Source: Thiodiazotropha sp040507225
Lineage (GTDB): Bacteria > Pseudomonadota > Gammaproteobacteria > Chromatiales > Chromatiaceae
Length of the DNA stretch: 64,000 nucleotides
Assembly (NCBI GenBank): GCA_040507225.1
Contig: JBEVVG010000001.1
Location: 1,488,001-1,552,000, forward strand
Direction of reading: 5' to 3'
Below, one piece after another: positions 18,490 to 26,553 of the stretch; position 1 is the stretch's first letter, and every line of letters starts with the position of its first letter. A model generated the notes under the pieces. It was given only the letters and a program-made list of their open reading frames with translations, was not told the origin of the DNA and did no database searches. Both the position numbers and the translations under genes were made by a program.

Positions 18490-19659
18490 ATGCGAAACAG
18501 TAAACAGTTGTTGGGACGGCTACTGGCCGTACTGACCGGCAGTATCGCCCAACCCGGCCTGGCCGAAGACGCCGGACAGATCCACTATCCCGCCGGTTCG
18601 CAACCGTCGTTCAGTGGACCGGCGGAATATTTCACCGGTGAGGTGCAGGTGCAGATGCTGTTCCCGGAAACGGCGCACAGCGCCTTCTCCGGCGCCTATG
18701 TCACCTTTCAGCCTGGCGCGCGGACCCACTGGCACTACCATCCAGCGGGACAGCACATGATCGTCACGGATGGCACCGCACTGACCGGCACCCGGGACGG
18801 CCACATCGTGGAATTCAGCGAAGGCGAGACCGTCTGGTGTCCCTCAGACATCGATCACTGGCACGGCGCCACCCCCGATGCTCCGATGACCCATCTGGTC
18901 ATTACCGGCAGCCTCGACGGCAAGAACGTGGTCTGGAAAGAGAAGGTCAGCGACGAGCAGTACTACGCGGGCAAGTCATCTTTTGAACGCAAGGCCGGTG
19001 ATGCCAGCGCCCTCTCACAGCCTGTTCAGCGCATTGCGCCGATCGCTGCGTTTACCGCCAGTGGCCGCCAGGAAGCGCTGAGAGCCGCCCTGGAACAGGG
19101 TCTCGACGCTGGACTCTCGGTGAACGAGATCAAGGAGGTCCTGATCCATCTCTACGCCTATCTGGGCTTCCCCCGCGCGCTCAACGGCCTGGCTACCTAC
19201 ATGACGCTGGTCGAGGAGCGCAAGGCCCAGGGGATCGAGGATGAGATTGGAGCGGAAGCGACCCCGCTGCCGGCGGACAAGAGCAGTCTGGAACTCGGCA
19301 AGGCGGTCCAGACCCGCCTCTCCGGCAAACCGGTGACGGGACCGCTGTTCGACTTCGCTCCGGCCATCAACACCTTTCTGCAGAGTCACCTGTTCGGCGA
19401 TCTGTTCGGCCGCGGCATCCTGGACGAACAGAGCCGGGAAATCGCCACCCTCTCCGCCCTGGCCAGCCTCGACGGCGTCGAATCCCAGCTGCAGGCGCAC
19501 GTTCGCATCGCCACCAATGTGGATCTGACCCGGGAGCAACTGCTCGCCCTGGCCAGTGTGCTGGGTGACACGGTTGGTCGGCAGGAAGGGCATCGGGTAC
19601 AGGGGGCAATAGAAACGGTTCTGCCAGAACAGAGCGGAAGCCGGAAACGGGATGCCTAA
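18490..19659 (+). CDS. Exported cupin plus carboxymuconolactone decarboxylase-like fusion protein
   Basis: A 389-residue protein with a probable signal peptide (about residues 1-25, ending GLAED). A cupin domain at 30-150 carries FQPGARTHWHYHPAGQ and the DHWHG second motif, a complete set of metal ligands. Two carboxymuconolactone decarboxylase (AhpD-like) repeats follow at about 190-260 (LSVNEIKEVLIHLYAYLGFPRAL) and 300-380 (LDEQSREIATLSALASL). The CxxC redox pair of true AhpD is absent. The same cupin-CMD architecture occurs next to alcohol dehydrogenases and cyclophilin-like proteins in other proteobacteria. The activity is unknown. Confidence 0.85.
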   Translation: MRNSKQLLGRLLAVLTGSIAQPGLAEDAGQIHYPAGSQPSFSGPAEYFTGEVQVQMLFPETAHSAFSGAYVTFQPGARTHWHYHPAGQHMIVTDGTALTGTRDGHIVEFSEGETVWCPSDIDHWHGATPDAPMTHLVITGSLDGKNVVWKEKVSDEQYYAGKSSFERKAGDASALSQPVQRIAPIAAFTASGRQEALRAALEQGLDAGLSVNEIKEVLIHLYAYLGFPRALNGLATYMTLVEERKAQGIEDEIGAEATPLPADKSSLELGKAVQTRLSGKPVTGPLFDFAPAINTFLQSHLFGDLFGRGILDEQSREIATLSALASLDGVESQLQAHVRIATNVDLTREQLLALASVLGDTVGRQEGHRVQGAIETVLPEQSGSRKRDA

Positions 19660-19676
19660 GCCCCGCATGCCCAGGG

Positions 19677-20156
19677 ATGAAGAACTGCATGATGATACTG
19701 CATTACCCCAAAGCCCTACGCCTGATGATGGCGCTAGTGCTGTTGTTCTCGACTCCGGCATGGGCCCAGACAGGCAACGCCGGATCCGATGCGGAGAATA
19801 CCATGATCCGTATACATGTGATTGTCGCAGACGAGATCCTCACCGCGAAGCTGGACGATACTCCGTCAGGAAGGGATTTCGCAGCGCTGCTGCCGCTGGA
19901 GCTGACACTCACCGATTACCACGCAACCGAGAAGATCGCGGATCTGCCACGCAAGCTCGATACGAGCCAGGCCCCGCCCAGCTACACCCCGCAAGCGGGC
20001 GACATCACCTACTACGCCCCCTGGGGCAATCTGGCGATCTTCTATAAACCGTTTCAGACCGCGAGCGGTCTGGTGCGACTGGGCGCCTTCAACGGGCCTA
20101 TCGATGCCCTGCTGAGGGATGACTCCCTTCGCATACGCATCGAAGTGGACGAATAA
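19677..20156 (+). CDS. Exported cyclophilin-like fold protein
   Basis: A 159-residue protein with a signal peptide (LMMALVLLFSTPAWAQ). The mature domain matches the bacterial cyclophilin-like family (PF18050-type): TPSGRDFAALLPLELTL, PQAGDITYYAPWGNLAIFYK and GAFNGPIDALL. These proteins have a cyclophilin barrel but are not proven prolyl isomerases. The start is uncertain, since ATG codons at 19677, 19689 and 19692 are in frame and none has an ideal ribosome-binding site. It lies 17 bases after the cupin-CMD gene and is probably co-transcribed with it. Confidence 0.8.
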   Translation: MKNCMMILHYPKALRLMMALVLLFSTPAWAQTGNAGSDAENTMIRIHVIVADEILTAKLDDTPSGRDFAALLPLELTLTDYHATEKIADLPRKLDTSQAPPSYTPQAGDITYYAPWGNLAIFYKPFQTASGLVRLGAFNGPIDALLRDDSLRIRIEVDE

Positions 20157-20177
20157 CTGAACGTTCCCGGACATGCA

Positions 20178-20195
20178 TGGGTTTTCGTAAACCCA
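20178..20195 (+). repeat. Intergenic hairpin repeat TGGGTTT-TCGT-AAACCCA
   Basis: A perfect 7-bp stem with a 4-base loop, followed by GGCTAC. The sequence resembles a common gammaproteobacterial intergenic repeat. It lies between the cyclophilin-like and Zn-ADH genes and has no T-tract on either side. Confidence 0.5.
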
Positions 20196-20248
20196 GGCTA
20201 CGAGCCGATCCGGATCGACCTAGAGTGATTTTAAAGAGGAGATAGACG

Positions 20249-21412
20249 ATGTCCGACAAAGACGATCTGAGCAGACGAGCGTTCATGCACCTGTCGGCCC
20301 TCGCGGGTGGCAGTCTGTTGTTTTCCAATTCCCTGGATCTGATTGCCGGCACGACACCGGCCATCAATATCCCATCGAAAGGCTATGCGGCCGTCGACAC
20401 CTCCGGCAAGCTGGTGCCCTGGGCGTTCGAGCGTCGCCCGGTGGGCGATGACGACATCCTGATCGATATCAAATACGCCAGTATCTGCCACTCCGATATC
20501 CATCAGATGAAAGGCCATTGGGGGCCGCAGCAATACCCGCAGGTGCCCGGTCACGAGATCGTGGGTATCGTCACCGCCGTCGGCAGGAAAGTCACCCAGT
20601 TCAAGGTCGGTGACCGGGCGGGCGTCGGCTGCATGGTGAATGGCAATCCGGAGTGCGAGAGCTATAAGCAACACGAGGAGCAGTACTGTCCCGACACCAC
20701 CTTCACCTATGGCTACCCCGAGGCGAGTTCACCGAGCGGGATCTCACAGGGCGGTTATTCCACCAATATCGTCGTCAAGGAGCACTTCGCCGTCCACATC
20801 CCGGAGCACATCAGCTTCCAGGAGGCCGCGCCGCTGTTGTGCGCCGGTATCACCACCTATTCGCCGCTGATGAAGTTCGACCTCAAACCGGGCGACAAAG
20901 TGGGTGTCGCCGGCATCGGCGGGCTCGGCCACATGGCGATCAAGATCGCTGTCTCCAAGGGAGCGGAGGTCTACGCCTTCACGACCTCCCCGGGCAAGGT
21001 CGACGACATCCTGAAGTTCGGCGCCAAGCAGGCCGTGGTGGTGGACGACCTGAAGAAGCTCGCGCCTTACGCCGGCAAGCTGGACTACATGATCTGCACC
21101 ATCCCCTATCAATACGACGTCGCGGCCTATGCCTCGGTGGTGAAACCCTACGGCACCTACACCCAGGTCGGTATGCCGGAGAAGTTCGAGCTGACGCTGA
21201 GTGCCATCGGGCTCTCCATCAGCCGGGTCAACTTCAACGCCTCGCTGATCGGCGGCATGAAGGAGACTCAGGAGGTGGTGGACTACTGTGCCGACCACAA
21301 GGTGCTGCCGCAGATACAGATCATCAGCGCCGAGCAGATCAACCAGGCCTGGGAGGATGTGGTGAACAAGAAGGCCCGCTATCGCTATGTGATCGATGCG
21401 GCAACCTTCTGA
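20249..21412 (+). CDS. Zinc-type NAD(P)-dependent alcohol dehydrogenase with a Tat signal
   Basis: A 387-residue medium-chain dehydrogenase of the cinnamyl-alcohol-dehydrogenase/YahK type. Catalytic zinc ligands are C80 (YASICHSDIHQ), H102/E103 (PGHEIVG) and a cysteine near 194 (APLLCAGITTYSPL). The Rossmann motif is GIGGLGHMAIKIA. Two features are odd. The N-terminus MSDKDDLSRRAFMHLSALAG is a twin-arginine signal, which predicts export. Of the four structural-zinc cysteines (spacing CxxCxxCx7C), only C136 and C147 remain; positions 133 and 139 are Asn and Tyr. An AAAGAGGAG ribosome-binding site precedes the ATG. It probably belongs to the AraC-linked redox cluster. Confidence 0.88.
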   Translation: MSDKDDLSRRAFMHLSALAGGSLLFSNSLDLIAGTTPAINIPSKGYAAVDTSGKLVPWAFERRPVGDDDILIDIKYASICHSDIHQMKGHWGPQQYPQVPGHEIVGIVTAVGRKVTQFKVGDRAGVGCMVNGNPECESYKQHEEQYCPDTTFTYGYPEASSPSGISQGGYSTNIVVKEHFAVHIPEHISFQEAAPLLCAGITTYSPLMKFDLKPGDKVGVAGIGGLGHMAIKIAVSKGAEVYAFTTSPGKVDDILKFGAKQAVVVDDLKKLAPYAGKLDYMICTIPYQYDVAAYASVVKPYGTYTQVGMPEKFELTLSAIGLSISRVNFNASLIGGMKETQEVVDYCADHKVLPQIQIISAEQINQAWEDVVNKKARYRYVIDAATF

Positions 21413-21521
21413 CAGGGCCACACAAGACTCACCAGGGATTAACAGGCAGACAGCAAATCAAGGATCCGCAACGTTCCCAGGATTGATCAGCAGTCAGTCG
21501 AACGGACTCCGCAGCTCGATG

Positions 21522-22208
21522 CTATGATTCACTGAAAGGCTGGAATCCCTGCAGGTCGGAAATTGAGACATCCTGGTCGATCTCATCGAGCACCCATCCA
21601 TGCGACTCCCGCTTGAATCGCCACAACTCCTTGAAGAATTGGTTATCCCGCTCACCATCGATCACCCTTCCACTGGATTCCTCGATGGTGTAATCGATCA
21701 TCGATCCTTCTACCAGTGCCCAGAAAGCATCCCGGGTATCATCACGATAGTCGAGTACCTCAACAATTTTCGCTTCCACGAGATTGATGTTTTCCATCAC
21801 ATTTCGAATCCCCCGCTGCAGCATGTCATCGGTCTGATTCTTGTGTTTCGTATAGAGCCGCAGACTCATGCAATCACGTGCGATCTCCTGATTCCGGTCA
21901 CGCCAGGCCTGCTGGACCTTGAAATAAATCTGTTCGATGCGTGCCTTGAGATGATCCAGATCCCACATCGGATCATTCTGCGCAATCTGCTTCAACAGGG
22001 ATTTCGCCATGCGATTCTTCTTTGCCGCGATGTAGCTGACTACAGCGGAGTAGATCAGGAAGAAAGGCCAGAGAATTAGCCCCAGGATTCCGCCGCCTTT
22101 GGAACTTCCACCACCCGCCCGGGCCCAGAGTTCCGTAGGTAGCAACAGGATCGCAAGTGAAAAAGCTATAATCACCAGCAATGTAAAATAGAGGTATCTC
22201 GGACGCAT
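21522..22208 (-). CDS. Tim44-like domain membrane protein
   Basis: A 228-residue protein starting at the ATG at 22206-22208 with GGAG five bases upstream. An N-terminal signal-like helix (LLVIIAFSLAILLLPTELW), a short glycine-rich stretch (RAGGGSSKGGG) and a second helix (ILWPFFLIYSAVVSYIA) precede a soluble Tim44/MRPL45-type domain (residues about 85-225; WDLDHLKARIEQIYFKVQQAW). Bacterial proteins of this type sit in the inner membrane, and their roles are poorly known. It is flanked by unrelated genes. Confidence 0.78.
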   Translation of the reverse strand: MRPRYLYFTLLVIIAFSLAILLLPTELWARAGGGSSKGGGILGLILWPFFLIYSAVVSYIAAKKNRMAKSLLKQIAQNDPMWDLDHLKARIEQIYFKVQQAWRDRNQEIARDCMSLRLYTKHKNQTDDMLQRGIRNVMENINLVEAKIVEVLDYRDDTRDAFWALVEGSMIDYTIEESSGRVIDGERDNQFFKELWRFKRESHGWVLDEIDQDVSISDLQGFQPFSES

Positions 22209-22334
22209 AACGGCTCCATGTCCTGAAAAAAATCCAGTGGGCAAACCCAGTTTCTGCCTCTCTTATACCGGTTTATTCATGCCAATGACAGTATCTCAGT
22301 TCGTCACGCTTACTGGTTGAGGATATACCGTCCT

Positions 22335-22667
22335 CTACTTTCTTGATCTCAGCGCGGCTTCCAGAGCCCGGTGGGTCCATTGGGTCAGGGACTCCGAGGA
22401 CTCGAGCACCTCAGTCGGAAGCGACCAGAAATTCATCCGGCTGACCCGTCCCTTTGCTGTGTAGCTGAATTGCGCAGCACCGGCATCGCGATAATCGGCC
22501 TCGTTCTGTTTGTCTGCTTTGAAATAAAGGGTGTTATCCGTGGCAATGGCAAAAAACACATCGTCACTGTAAAGCCCGGCGCCGCCAAACATACGTTTCA
22601 CCCTGAAGGACGGCAACCAATCGAAAAGGTCTTTGAGATATTCCAGGTAAGCGTCACTCACAGCCAT
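22335..22667 (-). CDS. TfoX N-terminal domain protein
   Basis: A 110-residue protein consisting only of the TfoX/Sxy N-terminal domain: LPSFRVKRMFGGAGLYSDDVFFA, TLYFKAD and SYTAKGRVSRMNFWSLP (residues about 18-85). Full-length Sxy activates competence genes with CRP. Stand-alone N-domains are widespread, and their function is unclear. There is no adjacent competence gene. Confidence 0.85.
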   Translation of the reverse strand: MAVSDAYLEYLKDLFDWLPSFRVKRMFGGAGLYSDDVFFAIATDNTLYFKADKQNEADYRDAGAAQFSYTAKGRVSRMNFWSLPTEVLESSESLTQWTHRALEAALRSRK

Positions 22668-22835
22668 TCTGATTCCCCTGAGTCATTCAAACACGACAAC
22701 CCATGATACCTTAGATCGAACTATCTACAGACTCTGGCGTGATATCCTTTTACGTGGAACATTCCTTCAACTCATACAATAATTGACCCGTTACCATGAG
22801 GTTATACAAATCTCGGAGATATGGAGTGTCATGAT

Positions 22836-23279
22836 ATGCGCAAGATTCTGCCACCGGTGCTGTTCATGATCGCGATTATGATGATCATAATCCTGCACAG
22901 CCTGTTGCCCATCAGCCATCTTCTGCATCCACCAGAGACCTGGCCCGGAATGGTTCTGCTGATCGGCGGCCTGAGTGTATCTGCCTGGCACAATTGGTTG
23001 TTTCGCCGTCTCGGCACCAATATTCACACCTTCGATGAACCCGACATTCTGGTCACCCAGGGTCTGTTCCGTTTCAGCCGAAATCCCATGTATCTGGGTT
23101 TTGCCCTTGCACTGGCAGGCATTGCTCTGGTCCTGGGCACACTCACTCCGTTCCTCGTGGTGCTGTTGTTCATACTGATCGCCGACCGTTGGTACATTGC
23201 TTACGAAGAACGGGCCATGACTGAAAAATTCGGCGAGGCCTATCTCGACTACGCCAGACGGGTAAGACGCTGGTTGTAA
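22836..23279 (+). CDS. Isoprenylcysteine carboxyl methyltransferase-family membrane protein
   Basis: A 147-residue membrane protein with helices at about 6-22, 40-56, 95-110 and 115-130. It carries the ICMT/PEMT signature TQGLFRFSRNPMYLGFALALAG and the C-terminal EERAMTEKFGEAYLDYARRVRRWL pattern (residues about 120-147). Such proteins are S-adenosylmethionine-dependent methyltransferases of varied or unknown substrate. I start at the ATG at 22836 because GGAG lies nine bases upstream; a second ATG at 22821 adds five residues. Confidence 0.85.
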   Translation: MRKILPPVLFMIAIMMIIILHSLLPISHLLHPPETWPGMVLLIGGLSVSAWHNWLFRRLGTNIHTFDEPDILVTQGLFRFSRNPMYLGFALALAGIALVLGTLTPFLVVLLFILIADRWYIAYEERAMTEKFGEAYLDYARRVRRWL

Positions 23280-23332
23280 TCCTGACTTAATCTGAGGATA
23301 TTCCTTGGAGCCGCCGCCGGTATGATCGGGAC

Positions 23333-23351
23333 CAGGGCCTGTCAACCCTAA
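23333..23351 (-). repeat. 19-nt dispersed repeat, copy 1
   Basis: On the minus strand it reads ATTAGGGTTGACAGGCCCT. It matches 43897-43915 at 18 of 19 positions and includes a TTGACA hexamer. The role is unknown. Confidence 0.5.
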
Positions 23352-23372
23352 TCCAACATGCGCTGCATGCCT

Positions 23373-23454
23373 GTAGCCCGGATGCAGCATCGCGTAATCC
23401 GGGTTGGATCGCGGCGACATGAACTTCCCGGATTCCGCTGCGCTTCATCCGGGC
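23373..23454. repeat. Inverted REP doublet (REPIN-like)
   Basis: Two copies of a palindromic unit with core GCCCGGAT...ATCCGGG (23373-23403 and, inverted, 23427-23454) are separated by 23 bases. A degenerate third unit is at about 26353-26379. The sequence resembles REP elements of many gammaproteobacteria that are mobilised by RAYT transposases. No such gene is in the window. Confidence 0.65.
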
Positions 23455-23554
23455 AAGGGACAGGCCATGATTTTTAAAACCAATGAATGGCTCATGGTCA
23501 GCTCGGTGCATTTTGTTAACACCCGATTTGACTAACTTGTCGTATTTCTTCCAC

Positions 23555-23592
23555 CTCGTTCGTTGTAGTCATTGTGAGACACAACAAACGAG
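23555..23592. repeat. 12-bp inverted repeat upstream of the ECF42 operon
   Basis: CTCGTTCGTTGT and ACAACAAACGAG pair at 11 of 12 positions around a 14-base spacer. There is no T-tract, so an operator or mRNA structure is more likely than a terminator. Confidence 0.4.
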
Positions 23593-23631
23593 TCAGCGGA
23601 TATGCCTTATTAAGCTTCAGATCGTCGTCAC

Positions 23632-23660
23632 TTGTGAGGCTTGGCTCAGCAAACCATAAA
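23632..23660 (+). promoter_or_regulatory. Possible promoter of the VOC-DGPF-SRPBCC-sigma operon
   Basis: TTGTGA (23632-23637) and CATAAA (23655-23660) are separated by 17 bases, 25 bases before the first start codon. Both hexamers are imperfect. The operon might instead be read by its own ECF sigma factor, whose motif I cannot identify here. Confidence 0.3.
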
Positions 23661-23684
23661 AACGCAAACCTGGAGGAATGACCC

Positions 23685-24173
23685 ATGAATCAAACCGTTA
23701 AACCCATCCCTGAGGACATGCACAGCCTGACGCCCTATCTGACGGTACGGGATGCCCCGGCAGCCATCGACTTCTATTGCAAAGCCTTTGCCGCACAGGA
23801 GCAGGCGCGGGTGCCGGGACCCGATGGCCGACTGCTGCATGCCAGTGTAAAGATCGGCGACTCGGTACTGATGCTGTCCGAGGAATTTCCCGAATTCGGC
23901 GGCGCCTCCCCCCAGGCACTTGGCGGTTCACCGGTTTCCATCCACCTGTACGTCGAGGATGTGGACAGCGCCTGGGAGCGCGCGCTCGCGGCAGGCTGCG
24001 AGATCACCATGCCGCTGGCCGATGCCTTCTGGGGCGACCGGTTCGGCGCCTTGCGCGATCCCTTCGGTCACCACTGGTCACTGGCCATGCACATCCGGGA
24101 CATGTCCGTTGAGGAAACCGTCACCGCCGCGGCTAACATCGATTTCAGCGCCAATTGTGGCGAGGCGAACTGA
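23685..24173 (+). CDS. VOC-family (PhnB/glyoxalase-like) protein
   Basis: A 162-residue vicinal-oxygen-chelate protein. It has the PhnB-like pattern LTPYLTVRDAPAAIDFYCKAF, SVLMLSEEFPE, HLYVEDVDSAWERALAAG and the C-terminal DRFGALRDPFGHHWSLAMH, with one potential metal-ligand His/Glu set. It is the first gene of the ECF42-type operon. Small VOC and YCII proteins commonly accompany these sigma factors. The ligand is unknown. Confidence 0.88.
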   Translation: MNQTVKPIPEDMHSLTPYLTVRDAPAAIDFYCKAFAAQEQARVPGPDGRLLHASVKIGDSVLMLSEEFPEFGGASPQALGGSPVSIHLYVEDVDSAWERALAAGCEITMPLADAFWGDRFGALRDPFGHHWSLAMHIRDMSVEETVTAAANIDFSANCGEAN

Positions 24174-24175
24174 TC

Positions 24176-24532
24176 ATGGCCTATTTGTTGATCATCCGGG
24201 AACCCCGGGGACAAAGGGCGAAGCGCAGCGAGGAACAGGGCAAGCAGGTGTACGACGAGATGCTGAAGTTTGGCGAAGGTCTGGCCAAGCGCGGCCTTCT
24301 GGTTGCAGCCGAATCCCTGCGCGATGACAGCCACGGTGTGCGTGTCAGCCTGCGGGATGGCAAAACCAATCTGATGGACGGTCCGTTCACCGAGTCCAAG
24401 GAGATGATCGGCGGTTTCTTTCTCATCGAAGTCGACCAGCGTGAGGAGGCCATCGAGATCGCCCGGCAATGTCCGGCTGCCGCATTTGCCACGCTGGAAG
24501 TCCGCGAACTGGCTCCCTGTTACACCCGCTGA
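24176..24532 (+). CDS. YCII-related DGPF-motif protein
   Basis: A 118-residue protein with the hallmark MDGPFTESKEMIGGFFLIEV segment of the DGPF (YCII-like, dimeric alpha-beta barrel) family. DGPF proteins are the conserved genomic partners of ECF42 sigma factors and are thought to be controlled by them. The ATG is two bases after the VOC stop codon. The enzymatic role is unknown. Confidence 0.9.
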   Translation: MAYLLIIREPRGQRAKRSEEQGKQVYDEMLKFGEGLAKRGLLVAAESLRDDSHGVRVSLRDGKTNLMDGPFTESKEMIGGFFLIEVDQREEAIEIARQCPAAAFATLEVRELAPCYTR

Positions 24533-24545
24533 AGGAGTGTGAATA

Positions 24546-25007
24546 ATGGCAACCCAATCCAACACCGTTTCACTGCTGAGAATCCTTAAGGCACCGCCGG
24601 AGCGGGTCTATCGGGCATTCATCGATCCCGATGCCAAGATCCGCTGGGAGCCGCCCTTTGGCTTTATCGCCAGGATCCATGAATGGGACTTGCGTGTCGG
24701 AGGAACCTACAGGATGTCCTTCATCAACTTTTCCAGCGGCCAGGAACACAGCTTCGGCGGCAAATTTCTCGAACTGGAGGAGCACCACAAACTCGTGGTG
24801 ACTGACGCCTTCGATGACCCGGCGCTTGCCGGCAGCATGCGCACCAGCGTGCAGATGCGCCCGGTACTCAACGGCACGGAACTCTGTATCGAACAGTCCG
24901 GTATACCGGAGGCCATTCCGTTGGAGTTCTGTCACGCCGGATGGCAGGAGTCCCTTGTGCAACTCGGACAACTGGTGGAAGCGGACATTCCGGACGATGC
25001 CGGTTGA
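24546..25007 (+). CDS. SRPBCC (AHSA1-like) domain protein
   Basis: A 153-residue START/Bet v1-fold protein of the AHSA1 group. It contains LLRILKAPPERVYRAFIDPDAKIRW near the N-terminus (residues 10-34), FGGKFLELEEHHKLVVTDAF in the middle, and ends CHAGWQESLVQLGQLVE. Members bind hydrophobic ligands. A GGAG ribosome-binding site precedes the ATG, and the last 11 bases overlap the sigma factor gene in another frame. It is part of the ECF42 cluster. Confidence 0.88.
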   Translation: MATQSNTVSLLRILKAPPERVYRAFIDPDAKIRWEPPFGFIARIHEWDLRVGGTYRMSFINFSSGQEHSFGGKFLELEEHHKLVVTDAFDDPALAGSMRTSVQMRPVLNGTELCIEQSGIPEAIPLEFCHAGWQESLVQLGQLVEADIPDDAG

Positions 25008-26277
25008 CCCAGACGCCGCACTGGAGGCGGTGTGGAAACTCGAATCGGGGCGGATCATCGCCACCCTGTTGCGGATGGTGCGCGACCTGGATACCGCCGA
25101 GGAACTGGCACAGGACACCCTGCTCAGTGCGTGGGAGGGATGGCGCACCCGCGGTATCCCGGAAAATCCTGCCGGATGGCTGATGACCACTGCAAAAAAC
25201 CGGGCAATCGATCATCTCAGGCGACAGACAGTGTATGGGGGAATTCGCGAACACCTGAGTCAAACCACTGCGGACCGTACTCCCGCCGACCTGACCGAGG
25301 AGGCTGCTGAAAAACAGATCGACGACGACGTATTGCGCCTGATGTTCACTGTCTGTCATCCCCTGCTCTCCGCCGAATCCCGGGTGGCGCTGGCGTTGCG
25401 CCTGGTCAACGGCCTGAGCGTTGCGGAGATCGCCCGCGCCTATCTGCTGGCCGAATCCACCCTGGCGCAGCGCATCACCCGCGCCAAGCGCACCCTGAAA
25501 GCCGCCCGGGTCCGCCTGGTGATGCCGGAGGGATCGGAACGGGAGGCGCAACTGGCCTCGGTGCTGGAGGCGATCTACCTGATCTTCAATGAAGGATATA
25601 CCGCCACCACAGGCCCCCAATGGCTGCGCCCGACCCTGTGCCAGGAAGCCCTGCGACTGGCGCGCAGCCTGGCCGGTCTGGTGACCAGGGACAGCGAGGT
25701 GTTCGGACTGGCCGCTCTGCTGGAATTCCAGGCGTCCCGGTTACCCGCCCGGATTGATCCTGCCGGACAGGCGGTATTGCTGGCGGAACAGAACCGGGCC
25801 CGCTGGGATCCGTTGCTGATGCGTCGTGGATTTACCTATCTGGAACAGGCGTTTGGTTTGGATCGGCCGGTAGGTCTGTACTGTCTTCAGGCCGCCATCG
25901 CGGCCTGCCATGCCCGTGCGAGCACCTGGGAAGCCACCGACTGGGAAGAGATCACGGCACTATATGACGCCCTGCTCCAGGTCCATCCGACACCGGTGGT
26001 CGCATTGAACCGCGCCGTGGCCGTCAGCATGTCGGAGGGTCCCCAGGCCGGGCTGAAGATCGTCGATGACCTGCGCAGCGAACCGCAACTCTCCAGCTAC
26101 CATCTGCTCTACAGCGTGCGCGGTGATCTTCTGCAGAAGCTGGGGAGGCACACCGAGGCCAGCCGGGAGTTTCTCCACGCCGCCTCCCTCACCCGCAACG
26201 AACAGGAGCAGTCCCTGATGCAGCGCCGGGCTACCGAGTGCATCGCGCAGGAAACTGCGGGTAGAAATTTCAACTGA
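24997..26277 (+). CDS. ECF42-type RNA polymerase sigma factor with C-terminal extension
   Basis: A 426-residue sigma factor. Region 2 (about residues 10-75; DTAEELAQDTLLSAWEGW, GWLMTTAKNRAIDHLRR) and region 4 (about 105-165; RVALALRLVNGLSVAEIARAYL) are followed by a DUF6596 domain (about 185-285; IYLIFNEGYTAT) and TPR-like helices to the end. This long C-terminal extension, the lack of an anti-sigma gene and the DGPF partner define ECF42. The extension is thought to replace an anti-sigma factor in controlling activity. The ATG at 24997 overlaps the SRPBCC gene by 11 bases, which suggests coupled translation. Confidence 0.92.
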   Translation: MPVDPDAALEAVWKLESGRIIATLLRMVRDLDTAEELAQDTLLSAWEGWRTRGIPENPAGWLMTTAKNRAIDHLRRQTVYGGIREHLSQTTADRTPADLTEEAAEKQIDDDVLRLMFTVCHPLLSAESRVALALRLVNGLSVAEIARAYLLAESTLAQRITRAKRTLKAARVRLVMPEGSEREAQLASVLEAIYLIFNEGYTATTGPQWLRPTLCQEALRLARSLAGLVTRDSEVFGLAALLEFQASRLPARIDPAGQAVLLAEQNRARWDPLLMRRGFTYLEQAFGLDRPVGLYCLQAAIAACHARASTWEATDWEEITALYDALLQVHPTPVVALNRAVAVSMSEGPQAGLKIVDDLRSEPQLSSYHLLYSVRGDLLQKLGRHTEASREFLHAASLTRNEQEQSLMQRRATECIAQETAGRNFN

Positions 26278-26409
26278 TCTTTGTTGGCTGGATTCGTAGC
26301 GGCATACCCGGTCATCGGTTGGAATCTGAACATCCTCCTATCCTGCCTGAAACCGGATTCCGCTTTGCTCCATCCGTGCGACACTCTGCCGGATCTTGCT
26401 CACTGCCCG

Positions 26410-26437
26410 CTCGTTCCCACGCCCTGCGTGGGTATGC
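26410..26437 (+). repeat. GTTCCCACGC palindromic repeat, plus orientation
   Basis: CTCGTTCCCACGCCCTGCGT is the start of the unit; CCCACGC pairs with GCGTGGG across two bases. An inverted copy is at 32348-32376, on the other side of uvrA. Confidence 0.55.
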
Positions 26438-26553
26438 AGAGCAAAGGCCGGACAAACACCTCAACCAGGCATAAACACCGGGATCTATCCCCTTGATACC
26501 CGGAGTGCGATTACTGACAATGCCAAATTTGCTTCTTTTCAACGGGTGCGGCT

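Larger units (their letters stand above)
23280..23684. other. Intergenic repeat-rich region before the ECF42 operon
   Basis: This 405-base gap contains a 19-nt dispersed repeat (23333-23351), an inverted REP doublet (23373-23454), a 12-bp inverted repeat (23555-23592), a possible promoter (23632-23660) and a strong TGGAGGA ribosome-binding site for the VOC gene. No gene is visible. Confidence 0.65.
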
